NCBI RefSeq assembly: GCF_002879865.1
Contig: NZ_PNXY01000009.1
Coordinates: 124,001 to 188,000 of the forward strand
DNA length: 64,000 nt
From: Paraburkholderia rhynchosiae
Lineage (GTDB): Bacteria > Pseudomonadota > Gammaproteobacteria > Burkholderiales > Burkholderiaceae
Reading direction: 5' to 3'
Shown: positions 37,463 to 48,360 of the stretch, piece by piece
Numbering within the stretch: the stretch's first letter is position 1
Layout: every line of letters starts with the position of its first letter
Program-made: the position numbers and the translations under genes
The notes under the pieces: model-generated
Database searches by the model: none
What the model was told of the DNA's origin: nothing
Seen by the model: only the letters and a program-made list of their open reading frames with translations

Positions 37463-39195
37463 GTACCGACGCACTCTCCCTTCTGAAGTCGGCGCTCGAC
37501 CGAAAGCTTTTCGCTTTCAGTTCGGACTGGAAGGAACTGGGACAGCCGGCACTGGTAGAAAAAGCGAGTGAGCAGGCGAAGCGGGCTTTTCAGGAATACG
37601 CGAGTGCGCGCCCCTCGGCGCGCGATGCCTACGCATCTGCGCTCGCCTTCCTACGCGGACACGAACTCGACGAATCACAGAAGGATACAGTTGCCAGCGC
37701 GCTAAACCAGGCGGTTTCAGAGCGTCAGGGAGCGAGGCCGATAGGCAGCGACAGGCTGACGGCACTTTTCAGATACTACGAGGACGAAGCAGTTGCCGGA
37801 ACATTGTGGCGTCTGACCTGGTTCGGCCTGCTGGTGTCGTATTTCTCGTACGACCCGCTCTCTGCTCGGGGGATTGAACACGATGGCTGGCTGTTGCTGA
37901 GGAAGCTTCTTGCTACGACCTGGCCTCATATCGACAGCGCCAGTGGCAACGCGACGGTCCCCGATTGGCTGGCCGCATTACGACGACACCCCGCACTTAT
38001 CAGCGAAAGAGCTGCCGACGAATTTGCGGACCATTATCTTGCCGGTGACCGGACTACCCTTGATTTGATTGTTGAGAACGTCGGTATTCCGGAGAGCAGC
38101 TGGTTCTGGCACTCACTGGTCCTCAGTGCGGCGAAGACTTGCGCCGGCTATGGGGACGAACGGTTCGTGGCCCAAATACCGCGCCTGATTGCCCTTATCA
38201 AATCTCGTACTGTGTTTCGTGATGAGGCACTCGAAATCCTTCTCGCGCGATACCACCGCATTCCTGGGCATCCCGTTCACCACGAACTGCGAGATTACGT
38301 TGTCGGCAAGGACGTGTGGCGCAATCCAAAACTGAAAGCGGCAGGCATTGCGACGGCTTGGAATCGCGTGTCCGTCGCCGTTTGGCGAATGGTCTTGCAA
38401 TGGGTGAACGAAGGCAACCTGCGGGACTTTTTCGACGTACTGGCTGCCCGGAATAGTGCCGACGAGGGTCGGCTTGCGTTTTGGAGCCGCTACATGCGGC
38501 AGATTTCGTGGACCCGGTTGATTTTTAGTAACGAAACGGTGTTACTCGCGCGAGGCAACCGGGAAATCCGGGAGCTTATCGCCCGGGAGGCTGGAGCGTA
38601 CGCGACCCTGTACGGGAACAAGAACATCGATGCGTTCATCATGCAGATTGGCGAGTACATCATTGTCGAGTTCAGCACCACGGGCAACGCGGCGTACGTC
38701 TATGACTCGGCAACACTCCAGTTCGACAGGTACTCGTCGACCTATCACGGCGGAACCGAGGATTTGCGCTACGGATTTCGCGCTGGAGCCCGCTGCAGAA
38801 TCATCCATAACACGGGCTGGCAGTCCAGCGCAGCGTACGAACTTGGTCGGCTTGGCATACGACCCGACGACGATACCCAGCAGGAACGACTGCCCCGTCG
38901 CGCCCCGATTGAAACACGACAAATCAATACGCCGCCCCAATCGGGGCTGGCAGGACCGGCATGGGTTCCGCCCACCACCCCTTCCCGAGTCGCCACTCAA
39001 ACGCAGTTTTCCATGGCGGCGCTGGAAAACTACGTCGAGCAATACATTGATGCCTACGTCGATGACAGGCGCCAAGCCGCCGGCGGGCGACTGTGGGTTG
39101 AAGACCCGCGACAGGACATGGCGCTTGGCAGACAGCTGAAGGTGTGGGGCTTCAAGTGGGCTAACTCACGTTCGGCGTGGTATTACGCGGAGTAA
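37453..39195 (+). CDS. zorC: Zorya defence protein ZorC (type I, EH-signature family)
   Basis: 580 residues without membrane segments; mostly helical, with a C-terminal part rich in aromatic and Arg residues (LKVWGFKWANSRSAWYY). The position between zorB and the SNF2-type zorD, and the length close to known ZorC (about 560), identify it as the type I component. ZorC binds DNA in studied systems and helps recruit or activate ZorD. The conserved Glu/His signature cannot be pinpointed by eye. It overlaps zorB by 10 bp and ends 2 bp before the zorD ATG. Confidence 0.82.
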   Translation: MQLGTDALSLLKSALDRKLFAFSSDWKELGQPALVEKASEQAKRAFQEYASARPSARDAYASALAFLRGHELDESQKDTVASALNQAVSERQGARPIGSDRLTALFRYYEDEAVAGTLWRLTWFGLLVSYFSYDPLSARGIEHDGWLLLRKLLATTWPHIDSASGNATVPDWLAALRRHPALISERAADEFADHYLAGDRTTLDLIVENVGIPESSWFWHSLVLSAAKTCAGYGDERFVAQIPRLIALIKSRTVFRDEALEILLARYHRIPGHPVHHELRDYVVGKDVWRNPKLKAAGIATAWNRVSVAVWRMVLQWVNEGNLRDFFDVLAARNSADEGRLAFWSRYMRQISWTRLIFSNETVLLARGNREIRELIAREAGAYATLYGNKNIDAFIMQIGEYIIVEFSTTGNAAYVYDSATLQFDRYSSTYHGGTEDLRYGFRAGARCRIIHNTGWQSSAAYELGRLGIRPDDDTQQERLPRRAPIETRQINTPPQSGLAGPAWVPPTTPSRVATQTQFSMAALENYVEQYIDAYVDDRRQAAGGRLWVEDPRQDMALGRQLKVWGFKWANSRSAWYYAE

Positions 39196-39197
39196 GG

Positions 39198-42100
39198 ATG
39201 GCTTTCTTCAACCTGTTCAAACGCGGCGCTTCGACAAATACGGCGCGCCCGAGCTTCCAGCCGGAGTGGACCGAGCGCGGCATCGCGTTCAGGCTGGCCG
39301 TTCCATTGCCGGCACCGACAATCGATGAGCTCCAGGCAAGGGCGTATGCCGTTGAGCGGCACGAATTCGTCCTTGCTCACTACCTCCTTCAACTGGTGCA
39401 GGAAGGTGCCGCGTCGGTTGACGCCGACAGCCTTCTCCTGCCCTGGTCGGAGTTTTTCCGACTGAGGGAGATGCCCGAACATCAGTCGTCGCTCGCGAGC
39501 TTCGTCGTTCCACCCGAGCGACCGTTCCAGCCGGTACTGGACCATCAGGCCACGCTATCAGATTCATCCTTCGACATATTCGTCGAAAGCTGGGAGCTGA
39601 ACGGGTTGAGCATTCGCACGGCTCGACGGATAGGTGCCGTGCTGATTGTCGATGATGAGGAAGCGCTCCTCCCCGCGGCGACATGGGAAACGGTCGAGAC
39701 CATCAACCAGTTCCAGCATCGCCCCGTCGAGCAGCGCACTCAACATTTCAATGAACTAGGTTGGGGAAAGATTCGCTCCCAAGCGGATATTGCCAGCGCT
39801 CTTTATAAATCCCAGTACCTGGCAACGACACACGTTCTGACACCGGACAAGCTCCGTCTTCCTCAGACGAGGGAAGAGACTCCTTTCGGCCGTGTTCACA
39901 CTGTTATGCCCACGTTCGACGGCGCGCCTGACGGATGGTTACGTGCCTTTGACCAGTTTGGGACTGTCCAGCCTCACTATGACCTCGCGAGCAGCGACGG
40001 CGGCCGGGTCCGCATTGTGTTGTCCGAGCCCGTGCTCAAGGTCCTCCAGGTCATCAAACGCGACATGCCGGGACGCCGTGTCGCGGGCGCACGTGCCGAA
40101 AAGTTCATCCACAACCCGTGGGCTTTTCTTGGTGACAGTGCTGCTGAAGTGCTCAATGAGGAAGACTTCCTGCTGGACAAAGCTTCTGCTGGTCCGCTCA
40201 CGACCATCTTCTCGGTCGCGACCCGGATGAGCGACGGTCGCATCGACACCGTTGGACTCGTCGTGACCGAACACTACGCCGATGGCACGGCGCGAACGTC
40301 TGATTGCAGGTTTGATGGTACGGCATCGCTCGCGGAATTTGTGATTACGCTAGAGGGCGCCCTGTGCGAGGAGCGAGAGCTTTTTCCGTGGAACGAGTTC
40401 GACCTTACCGTCGATGCCGAATCTGCCTCCCAGCTTGAGACCGCCCGACAGGTTTTGTTTTTGTGGCGTAGTCAGCCCGCAGGGCGGATTGATTTCACGG
40501 ACGTATACACGCTGGACGGGTACAGCGACCGGATTCACGGAATCGGCGTAGCCAAGCCTATGTATGTACCAGTCATGCAGAACGCTTCCTCCGACGCGGA
40601 TGATGAAGGCGGCTGGCTGCCCGACGAACTCACTCCGATGGTCTCAGTCACATTGTCCGGACACGACGGTCACGTGCTCATTCCGCTCACCGCAGAATGG
40701 GTTGGAAACTTCGAGCAGACAGTTCAGCAGGCGGAAAAGGAAGGAGTTGGCGAGGTGTGCGACCCCGAACTGCCAACGGCCATCGATACCGCCCAGGCGC
40801 GGCAGCTCGCCGACGCATTCGGTTCGATGATTGCCGCCAGTGAAAAGGTCAAGGCGGAAAAGGCCGGCGGAGAGACGAAGTCGCGCAGAACGAAGGAAAG
40901 CCTGCTCGTCAAGACTAACTTCAACGAGGTTGACTATCAGGAGGCGAGGCGAGCCGTCCTGACACCGCCTGAGGAGGCGAAGGCAATCCTACCAGCGTCC
41001 CTGCGGCCATCCGTTTCGCTGAAAATGCATCAGCGACAGGGCATTGCTTGGTTTCAGCATCTCGTCGCATTGAGCCCTTCGGAGTGCCGGGGAGCGCTCC
41101 TCGCGGACGACATGGGCCTGGGGAAGACGCTTCAATTGCTTACCCTGCTTGGCTGGTTTTACGAACAGCGGCCCGAAGGAAAACCCTCATTGGTCGTCGC
41201 ACCGAAAAGCCTGCTTGAAAACTGGGCCCAGGAAATTGAGCGATTTTTCACTCCTGCTTATCCCGACCATCTTGTGTTGCATGGCGACGAATTGCGAGCG
41301 AGAAAACAGCCCATAGACCTCATCGACGAACAACTGCAGACGCGCGGTATCACCGACCTGCTCAAACCAGACTGGCTCGGGAACCGCAAGGTCATCATCA
41401 CGACCTACGAGGTACTGACGAATTATGAATTCTCGTTCGCCCGCAAGGAATTCGCGTTTGTCATCTGCGATGAAGCGCAACGCATCAAGACCCCTGGAAC
41501 GCGGGTCACGCTTGCCGCAAAAAAGCTGAAAGCGGACTTTCGTATCTCCTGCACGGGTACGCCAGTAGAAAACTCCCTAGCCGACCTATGGTGCCTTTTT
41601 GACTTTGTGCAGCCGGGTCTGCTGGGTGCGCTGGAGACCTTCGGCCGAACTTACCGCCGGCCGATTGAGTGCAACACCGAGGAGCACCACGACAGTCTGA
41701 ACCGGCTCCAGTTGCTCATCGCACCGCAAACCTTGCGTCGAACCAAGGAAGACATTGCCGGCGAACTGAAGAAAAAATACTTCGTCCTGCAAGGGCTAAC
41801 GCAAGCAGCAACCTCGCTCAGCGTCAATCCATTAGACGGTGAGCGGCTAGAGGTTGCCATTTCAGGCCACCAGTTGGTGCTCTACAAAGGCGGTCTCAAA
41901 AAGCTGCAGGATGCCGCCGCGGAGCGGGATGCCCGGCAGCGCGCGAGACTTTCGTTCGGCGCTTTGCATCTCATGAAGGCTGTTTGTGCCGAGCCATACT
42001 GTTTGCCGGGAAGCCGGTTCGCGCCCGACAAGCGCGGTCTTGATGCGCATCTCGAAAATTCGCCGAAGATGCGGTGGCTGCTCGAACAACTTGGGGCGGT

Positions 42101-43064
42101 TGCAGGCCGCGCGGAGAAAGCGATTGTCTTCACAGAGTTGCGTGAGGTGCAGGCGGCGCTCGCCTACTTCATCCATCAGCGCTTCGGCCTGAAACCGTCG
42201 GTGGTGAATGGCGACACGCAGGGCCGGCAGGGTTTCATCGACCGTTTCTCTGGTGCCGGTGGCTTCAACGTCATCATTCTTTCCACCCTGGCTGCAGGCG
42301 CCGGACTCAACGTGACGGCGGCAAACCACGTTTTCCACTACACCCGCGCGTGGAACGCCGCGAAGGAAAATCAAGCCACGGACCGGGCGTATCGCATTGG
42401 CCAAGAAAGGGATGTGTTCGTCTACTGTCCAACCGTTGTCGCCGACTTTCCTACGTTCGAGGTACGTCTTGACGAAATGCTGAAACGCAAAGGAAAACTT
42501 GCGGGTGCAACCATGAGCAATTCGTCAATGGAGGCCATGCTGAACGGCAACATCGAAGACGTGCGGATGTCTGAACTATTGGGGGACGTGCCTGGTTCCG
42601 CGCAGATTGAACTCAGGTACCTCGCGATGGATGATGTCGACCGTCTTGATGGCGCCAGCTTCGAATACCTTTGCAGGCTGTTGTGGGAAAAGCGCGGATA
42701 CGTGGCGTCTGTGACGACAAAGATGCGCGGCGACGGTGGCATTGATGTGATTGCACTGCAGGGCAAGGAAGGTGTGTTACTCCAGTGCAAGTCGTCTGCG
42801 AATGCCGAACTCGGATGGGATGCGGTAAAGGAAGTAGCCGCTGGTGCCGCGAGGTACCAAGGCACGTATTCGGGGACTCGATTCAGGCGTATATGCGTGA
42901 CGAACCGGCGTTTCAATACTGGCGCGCACGCCCAAGCTGACGCGAACCGTGTTCAATTGATTGAAAGAGACGGGTTGGAGCAACTGCTCAAACAATATCC
43001 TCTAACGGTTGTAGAGTTAGACGATGAATTGATGAGAAAATTGTCGCTCTCGAGTGCAGCGTAG
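39198..43064 (+). CDS. zorD: Zorya defence protein ZorD (SNF2 helicase with Mrr-like nuclease)
   Basis: 1288 residues. A divergent N-terminal region (about 1-600) precedes a SNF2 ATPase: LLADDMGLGKTLQLLTLLGW (Walker A, about 637-645), VICDEAQRIKTPGT (about 757), TGTPVENSLADLWCLFDF and, near 1040, TLAAGAGLNVTAANHVFHYT with QATDRAYRIGQ. The C-terminal 140 residues are an Mrr-cat restriction nuclease domain (LDGASFEYLCRLLWEKRGY, GDGGIDVIALQGKEGVLLQC, then K). ZorD is the DNA-cutting arm of type I Zorya. The ATG at 39198 has GGAG 5 nt upstream; a GTG at 39177 is less likely. Confidence 0.88.
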   Translation: MAFFNLFKRGASTNTARPSFQPEWTERGIAFRLAVPLPAPTIDELQARAYAVERHEFVLAHYLLQLVQEGAASVDADSLLLPWSEFFRLREMPEHQSSLASFVVPPERPFQPVLDHQATLSDSSFDIFVESWELNGLSIRTARRIGAVLIVDDEEALLPAATWETVETINQFQHRPVEQRTQHFNELGWGKIRSQADIASALYKSQYLATTHVLTPDKLRLPQTREETPFGRVHTVMPTFDGAPDGWLRAFDQFGTVQPHYDLASSDGGRVRIVLSEPVLKVLQVIKRDMPGRRVAGARAEKFIHNPWAFLGDSAAEVLNEEDFLLDKASAGPLTTIFSVATRMSDGRIDTVGLVVTEHYADGTARTSDCRFDGTASLAEFVITLEGALCEERELFPWNEFDLTVDAESASQLETARQVLFLWRSQPAGRIDFTDVYTLDGYSDRIHGIGVAKPMYVPVMQNASSDADDEGGWLPDELTPMVSVTLSGHDGHVLIPLTAEWVGNFEQTVQQAEKEGVGEVCDPELPTAIDTAQARQLADAFGSMIAASEKVKAEKAGGETKSRRTKESLLVKTNFNEVDYQEARRAVLTPPEEAKAILPASLRPSVSLKMHQRQGIAWFQHLVALSPSECRGALLADDMGLGKTLQLLTLLGWFYEQRPEGKPSLVVAPKSLLENWAQEIERFFTPAYPDHLVLHGDELRARKQPIDLIDEQLQTRGITDLLKPDWLGNRKVIITTYEVLTNYEFSFARKEFAFVICDEAQRIKTPGTRVTLAAKKLKADFRISCTGTPVENSLADLWCLFDFVQPGLLGALETFGRTYRRPIECNTEEHHDSLNRLQLLIAPQTLRRTKEDIAGELKKKYFVLQGLTQAATSLSVNPLDGERLEVAISGHQLVLYKGGLKKLQDAAAERDARQRARLSFGALHLMKAVCAEPYCLPGSRFAPDKRGLDAHLENSPKMRWLLEQLGAVAGRAEKAIVFTELREVQAALAYFIHQRFGLKPSVVNGDTQGRQGFIDRFSGAGGFNVIILSTLAAGAGLNVTAANHVFHYTRAWNAAKENQATDRAYRIGQERDVFVYCPTVVADFPTFEVRLDEMLKRKGKLAGATMSNSSMEAMLNGNIEDVRMSELLGDVPGSAQIELRYLAMDDVDRLDGASFEYLCRLLWEKRGYVASVTTKMRGDGGIDVIALQGKEGVLLQCKSSANAELGWDAVKEVAAGAARYQGTYSGTRFRRICVTNRRFNTGAHAQADANRVQLIERDGLEQLLKQYPLTVVELDDELMRKLSLSSAA

Positions 43065-43270
43065 CAATTTGTTTTCCAGCTTGTTCAAGCAGAATACCCG
43101 ATGTGAGACCGGCGGCTGGGGATGCAAACTCGCTCGATAATTGGCGAGATAAATAGTCGACAAACCTCCACTCGCCTGTAACGGGAGCACCGCCAGCGTT
43201 GTACCGTAATCCAACCGACACGCGCTTTACTTCCTAACCACAGCTATCCTTAAACACTACCTCTATTACT

Positions 43271-45178
43271 ATGGCCAGGTCCGCGTTTCAAACGAATCCA
43301 ATCGCCCTGCGAGAGCTGCTTGACGATTGCGACAGAGGTGCTCTTCAACTGCCCGACTTCCAGCGCAGTTGGGTATGGGACGAAGACCGCATTAAAAGCC
43401 TAATCGCGTCCATTTCTCGAGCGTTTCCTGTTGGCGCATTGATGACGTTGGAGACGGGGGGCGATGTTGAGTTCAAGCCCAGGCCAGTTGAGGGTGCCCC
43501 GCGCTCAGCTCAGTCGGCTGTGCCGCGGGCGTTGTTGCTTGACGGTCAACAGCGAATGACGTCGCTCTACCAAGTAACACTCCGCGGAAAAGTCGTGGAG
43601 ACCGTTACACCGAAGAACAAGAAGGTTAAGCGCTGGTTTTACATCGATATTAGAAAGGCGATGGACCCCTCGTGTGACCGGGAGGATGCCATTGTTGGTG
43701 TGCCGGAAGACCGGGTCATACGTACGGATTTTGGGCGTTCCGAGGTTCTTGACCTGACGACTCCGGAACGCGAGTACGAAACGCTGATGTATCCCGTTTC
43801 ACAAGTGTTCGACTGGGATTCATGGCAGGATGGCTTCCAGGAACATTGGCGCGGAGATGAGCACTCAGACGCGCGGAAGTTGTTCAAAGCATTCAAGCAG
43901 GCGATTCTGGAGAATTTCAAGGATTACCGGGTCCCGGTTATCGCGCTGGACAGGTCCACATCGAAGGAAGCAGTGTGCGTTGTGTTTGAAAAGGTCAATA
44001 CTGGTGGCAAGCCGCTTGACGCATTCGAACTCGTTACCGCGATGTACGCCGCCGAAGGGCATGAACTTCGAAAGGACTGGTTCGGCAGCGAAAAAGCGAA
44101 GGGTCGGCTGAGCCGCTTCGTAGAGACGTTGCGTCCCGCAGATGCTACTTCGGGCATCATCGCGAACGTTACCAATACCGATTTCTTGCAAGCAGTTTCG
44201 CTCTTCTACACTCGTGAGAAACGCCGGGAGGCGGAGCAAGCCAATAAATCTGGAAAGGATTTGCCATCGGTCAGTGGAAATCGTCAGGCGCTTCTTAATC
44301 TTCCGTTGGCTGCTTATAAGAAGTATGAGGCGCAAGTCGAAACGGGGTTCATCCATGCAGCTAAGTTTCTTCACATGCTGCACATATACCGAGTGTTCGA
44401 CTTACCCTATCAGTCACAAATCGTTCCGCTTGCGGCGATTCTTGCCGACATCGGAACCGCGTGGGAGCACGATACGGTTCGCACAAAACTGGTCCAGTGG
44501 TATTGGAATGGCGTCTTTGGTGAGTTATATGGTTCGGCGGTTGACTCGCGCTTCGCGCGAGACTTCTTGGAAGTGCCGGCTTGGCTGAACGGCGGACCGG
44601 AACCGACGACAATCAGCGAAACCATCTTTCGCGCCGACCGGCTAAAGACGATGCGGATGCGCCTATCGGCCGCGTACAAGGGTGTGAACGCCCTGCTCAT
44701 GAGAGACGGTGCCCGCGATTTTCGTTCCGGGCAGAAATTCGACCATACCGTGTTCTTTGGTGAGAATGTCGACATCCACCATATCTTTCCGCAAGACTGG
44801 TGTAAAACCAACGGCATCAAACCCGCCATATACGATTCGATAATCAACAAGACCCCTTTGTCCTATCGAACGAACAGGATTATCGGTGGAGTGGCACCGT
44901 CCGAGTATCTCGCGAAGCTTGAGGGCGGTAATTCGGCAACCCCACCTATCAAACGGGAACGACTGGACGAGCATCTTGAGTCGCACTTCATCAATCCGGA
45001 TTTGCTTCGAAGCGATTCGTTCGAAGCCTTTATGTCAGACAGACAAAAGCAGTTGTTGGCTCTGATTGAAGATGCGATGGGTAAGCGCGCGTACACCGGG
45101 GAGATTCGTGAGGAGGGTGAGGACTATGAGTCGGACGAGGCGACATTGGAAGCCGATTTGACGATGGATGCCGCATAG
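43271..45178 (+). CDS. GmrSD-type restriction endonuclease (DUF262 + HNH)
   Basis: 635 residues. The N-terminal DUF262 domain shows LQLPDFQRSWVWDEDRIKSL and the nucleotide-linked DGQQRMTSLYQ (about 91-101). The C-terminal half has an HNH-type nuclease motif, VDIHHIFPQDWC (about 499-510), followed by NKTPLSYRTNRIIGG. Single-chain proteins of this layout are type IV enzymes that cut modified DNA, such as glucosylated hydroxymethylcytosine in T-even phages. It stands 206 bp after zorD in the same direction and is convergent with hsdR. The modification it recognises cannot be read from sequence. Confidence 0.88.
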   Translation: MARSAFQTNPIALRELLDDCDRGALQLPDFQRSWVWDEDRIKSLIASISRAFPVGALMTLETGGDVEFKPRPVEGAPRSAQSAVPRALLLDGQQRMTSLYQVTLRGKVVETVTPKNKKVKRWFYIDIRKAMDPSCDREDAIVGVPEDRVIRTDFGRSEVLDLTTPEREYETLMYPVSQVFDWDSWQDGFQEHWRGDEHSDARKLFKAFKQAILENFKDYRVPVIALDRSTSKEAVCVVFEKVNTGGKPLDAFELVTAMYAAEGHELRKDWFGSEKAKGRLSRFVETLRPADATSGIIANVTNTDFLQAVSLFYTREKRREAEQANKSGKDLPSVSGNRQALLNLPLAAYKKYEAQVETGFIHAAKFLHMLHIYRVFDLPYQSQIVPLAAILADIGTAWEHDTVRTKLVQWYWNGVFGELYGSAVDSRFARDFLEVPAWLNGGPEPTTISETIFRADRLKTMRMRLSAAYKGVNALLMRDGARDFRSGQKFDHTVFFGENVDIHHIFPQDWCKTNGIKPAIYDSIINKTPLSYRTNRIIGGVAPSEYLAKLEGGNSATPPIKRERLDEHLESHFINPDLLRSDSFEAFMSDRQKQLLALIEDAMGKRAYTGEIREEGEDYESDEATLEADLTMDAA

Positions 45179-45265
45179 CTGCGACCGCAGTTGTAGCGCA
45201 AAAACAGGGTTTGGTGGAGACGAGAGCTAAGCTGCGCGGGAAGCGGCCGCTGAAGTTGAGGTTGG

Positions 45266-48200
45266 CTAGCGCCACGCTTCACCGAGCGCCTGTGCCTGCT
45301 GCAGGACCAGCTCCACCGCGCCGTCTTGCTGGTCCGGCGGGTACTTGTATTTACGGAGGATGCGCTTGACCATCAGCCGGAGTCTGGCTCGCACGCTTTC
45401 TCGTTCTGACCAGTCCACTGTTATGTTCTGGCGCAGGTTTTCGGTGAGCTCGTGCGCAATCTTCTTAAGCGTCTCGTCGCTCAGCTCGCGGACGGCTGAC
45501 TCATTATTGGCGAGCGCGTCGTAAAAGCGGATTTCGTCTTCCGTCAGGCCCAGTTCCTCGCCCCGGGTCGCGGCAGCGCGGAATTTCTTGGCCATGTCGA
45601 TGAGTTCTTCGATGACTTGGGCAGTTTCAATCGCCCGGTTCTGGTAACGAGTCACGACGTTGGCGAGCATCTCCGAGAACTTCTTCTCCTGCACTACATT
45701 GCTTGCAAAGCGGCTCTTGATTTCGCCTTCCAGCAGCCGCTCCAGCAGTTCCACGGCGAGGTTGCGTTCGGGCAGGTTACGGACTTCAGCAAGGAAGGCT
45801 TCATCGAGAATACCAATGTTCGGTTTTTCGAGCCCGACCGCCTCGAACACATCGACAACCTTCTCAGACACCACGGCCGAACTGATGATTTGCCTGATGG
45901 CGAGTTCGCGCTCTTCGTTGGTTTTCTTCTTGTCGCTCAGTTCGCGCTTGGTGAGGATAACCTTCACAGCCTGCATGAAGGCCACTTCCTCGCGCACATC
46001 CTTGGCTTCGTCGAGCGTGCAGCACAGCGTAAAGGCCTTGCTCATGGCGAGCGCCGTGTCGGCAAATCGTTTCTTGCCATCTTCAATGCCCAATACGTGA
46101 TTGGCTGCACCAGCAAGGCACTTATGACCGCCGGTTAGAAACCCGCTGTAGTCGTAACCGTGAAGCATTCCGCGCAGGATGTCGAGCTTTTCTGCCAGCA
46201 AGGAATATGCCTCGGCCGCGTCGACCGTCGGACGACCTCGCCCATTGCTGGCGGTGTACTCCTTCAGCGCGCTCTTCAGCTCGTTGGCAATGCCAATGTA
46301 GTCGACTACGAGGCCGCCTTGCTTGTCCTTGAAGACGCGGTTCACCCGGGCGATTGCCTGCATCAGGTTGTGACCTTTCATGGGCTTGTCCACGTACAAC
46401 GTGTGCACGCAAGGCGCGTCAAACCCCGTTAGCCACATGTCGCGCACGATGACGATGCGCAGCGGGTCAGCGGGGTCCTTGAAACGCTTTCCGAGCCGCT
46501 TCTTGACCTGGCCGCTGTAAATGTGTGGCCGCAGGAGCGCTTTATCGCTCGCTGAGCCGGTCATGACAATTTTGATGGCGCCCTTCTCAGGGTCCGGGTC
46601 GTGCCAGTCGGGGCGCTGTTTGATGATTTCGTCGTAGAGGTGGACGCAAATCTCGCGGCTCATCGCCACGACCATGGCCTTGCCCGTCTGCGCCTTGTTA
46701 CGTTCCTCGAAGTGCATCACGAGGTCGGCTGCTACAGCGGCCACACGTGGTTCTGCACCGACGACCTTTTCGAGCGCGGCCCAGCGGCTCTTGAGCTTGG
46801 CCTGCTGGCTTTCCTCTTCGTCCTCGGCGAGTTCGTCCACCTCCGCGTCGATGTGCGGCAGGTCCTCCGCCTTAAGCGACAGCTTGGCCAGGCGCGACTC
46901 GAAGTAGATGGCGACTGTGGCCCCATCCTCCTTGGCCTGCTGCATGTCGTAGACGTGGATGTATTCCCCGAACACGGCGCGCGTGTCACGGTCCTCGCTC
47001 GATACCGGCGTGCCGGTGAAGGCCACGAACGTGGCATTGGGGAGTGCGTCGCGCAGGTGCTGCGCATAGCCCACCTGGTACTTTTCCTGGCCCGGTTTGC
47101 CCTTCAGTTGTGCCTCAAACCCGTACTGGGTACGGTGCGCTTCGTCAGCGATGACCACGATGTTGGTTCGGTCCGAGAGCACCGGGAACGTGTCTTCGTC
47201 CTCGCCGGGCATGAACTTCTGGATGGTGGCAAACACGATGCCGCCGGAAGGCCGGTTGGCGAGCTTGGCGCGCAAATCCTGGCGGGTTCCGGCCTGCACC
47301 GGCTGCTCTCGCAAGAGGTCCTGCGCCAGCGAGAACACGCCGAACAACTGCCCGTCAAGGTCGTTGCGGTCGGTGATGACGACGATGGTCGGGTTCTCCA
47401 TCGCCGATTCCTGCATCACGCGGGCTGCGAAGCAGGTCATGGTGATGCTCTTGCCGCTGCCCTGCGTATGCCAGACCACGCCGCCCTTGTGGCTCGCGCC
47501 TGGGCGCGATGCCGTCACTACCTGCTGGATAGCAGCGCGCACCGCGTGGAACTGATGGTAGCCAGCAATCTTCTTGACCAGTGCGCCGTCGTCCTCGAAC
47601 AGCACAAAGAAGCGCAGGTAGTCCAGCAGGTAGGTCGGTGCCAGCACACCGCGAATCGATGTTTGCAGTTCGTTGAACTGGCCGAGCGGGTCAAGCGTGA
47701 CGCCCTCGATGGTGCGCCATTGCATGAAGCGTTCTGCATCGGCTGAAAGCGAACCCATGCGCGCCTGCGACCCATCCGAAATCACGAGGACCTCGTTGTA
47801 CTGGAAAACGTCCGGAATCTGCGCCTTGTAAGTCTGAATTTGGTCATAGGCCTTCCAGATGTCGGCATTCTGGTCGGCAGGGTTCTTCAGCTCCAGCAGT
47901 ACCAGCGGCAGGCCATTGACGAACAGCATCACGTCGGGGCGCCGTGTGTGGTGCGGGCCTTTGATGGCAAATTGATTGACCGCCAGCCACTCATTGCCTG
48001 CCGGCTTGGCCCAGTCGATGAGCCGCACGCAATCGCCGCGTGTCTCACCGTCGCGTTGATATTCCACCGGTACGCCACCGACCAGCAATTGATGGAAGCG
48101 TCGGTTGGCCGAGAGCAGCGCAGGAGTGCCCAAGTCCTGCACCCGTTGCACAGCATCCTCCCGCGCCTGAAGCGGAATTCCGGGGTTGAGCCGCGCAATA

Positions 48201-48352
48201 GCACTGCGCAGACGTTCGACCAACAATACCTGGCGATAGTCGGCACGTTCGGCACTAACGCCGTCAGGCGCAAGGTCCGGCCCGAAAACGCGGGTGTAGC
48301 CCACATCGGCCAGCCAGCCCAGTGTTTCCTGTTCGAGTTGGTCTTCTGTCAT
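45266..48352 (-). CDS. hsdR: Type I restriction enzyme, R subunit
   Basis: 1028 residues. The N-terminal nuclease has D140 and E154-x-K156 ([20 protein letters not shown]). The helicase motor has [12 protein letters not shown] (298-302), [14 protein letters not shown] (403-406), [16 protein letters not shown] and, later, [17 protein letters not shown]. The C-terminal part is helical, as needed for contact with the methylase core. The complex translocates and cuts DNA lacking the host methyl mark. It is last in hsdM-hsdS-hsdR, 8 bp after hsdS. It is apparently intact. Confidence 0.95.
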   Translation of the reverse strand: MTEDQLEQETLGWLADVGYTRVFGPDLAPDGVSAERADYRQVLLVERLRSAIARLNPGIPLQAREDAVQRVQDLGTPALLSANRRFHQLLVGGVPVEYQRDGETRGDCVRLIDWAKPAGNEWLAVNQFAIKGPHHTRRPDVMLFVNGLPLVLLELKNPADQNADIWKAYDQIQTYKAQIPDVFQYNEVLVISDGSQARMGSLSADAERFMQWRTIEGVTLDPLGQFNELQTSIRGVLAPTYLLDYLRFFVLFEDDGALVKKIAGYHQFHAVRAAIQQVVTASRPGASHKGGVVWHTQGSGKSITMTCFAARVMQESAMENPTIVVITDRNDLDGQLFGVFSLAQDLLREQPVQAGTRQDLRAKLANRPSGGIVFATIQKFMPGEDEDTFPVLSDRTNIVVIADEAHRTQYGFEAQLKGKPGQEKYQVGYAQHLRDALPNATFVAFTGTPVSSEDRDTRAVFGEYIHVYDMQQAKEDGATVAIYFESRLAKLSLKAEDLPHIDAEVDELAEDEEESQQAKLKSRWAALEKVVGAEPRVAAVAADLVMHFEERNKAQTGKAMVVAMSREICVHLYDEIIKQRPDWHDPDPEKGAIKIVMTGSASDKALLRPHIYSGQVKKRLGKRFKDPADPLRIVIVRDMWLTGFDAPCVHTLYVDKPMKGHNLMQAIARVNRVFKDKQGGLVVDYIGIANELKSALKEYTASNGRGRPTVDAAEAYSLLAEKLDILRGMLHGYDYSGFLTGGHKCLAGAANHVLGIEDGKKRFADTALAMSKAFTLCCTLDEAKDVREEVAFMQAVKVILTKRELSDKKKTNEERELAIRQIISSAVVSEKVVDVFEAVGLEKPNIGILDEAFLAEVRNLPERNLAVELLERLLEGEIKSRFASNVVQEKKFSEMLANVVTRYQNRAIETAQVIEELIDMAKKFRAAATRGEELGLTEDEIRFYDALANNESAVRELSDETLKKIAHELTENLRQNITVDWSERESVRARLRLMVKRILRKYKYPPDQQDGAVELVLQQAQALGEAWR

Positions 48353-48360
48353 GGTCGTTC

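Noticed and set aside
46601..47746. Plus-strand 381-codon frame opposite hsdR
   Set aside because: Lies across the conserved helicase motifs of hsdR on the other strand; no domain of its own.
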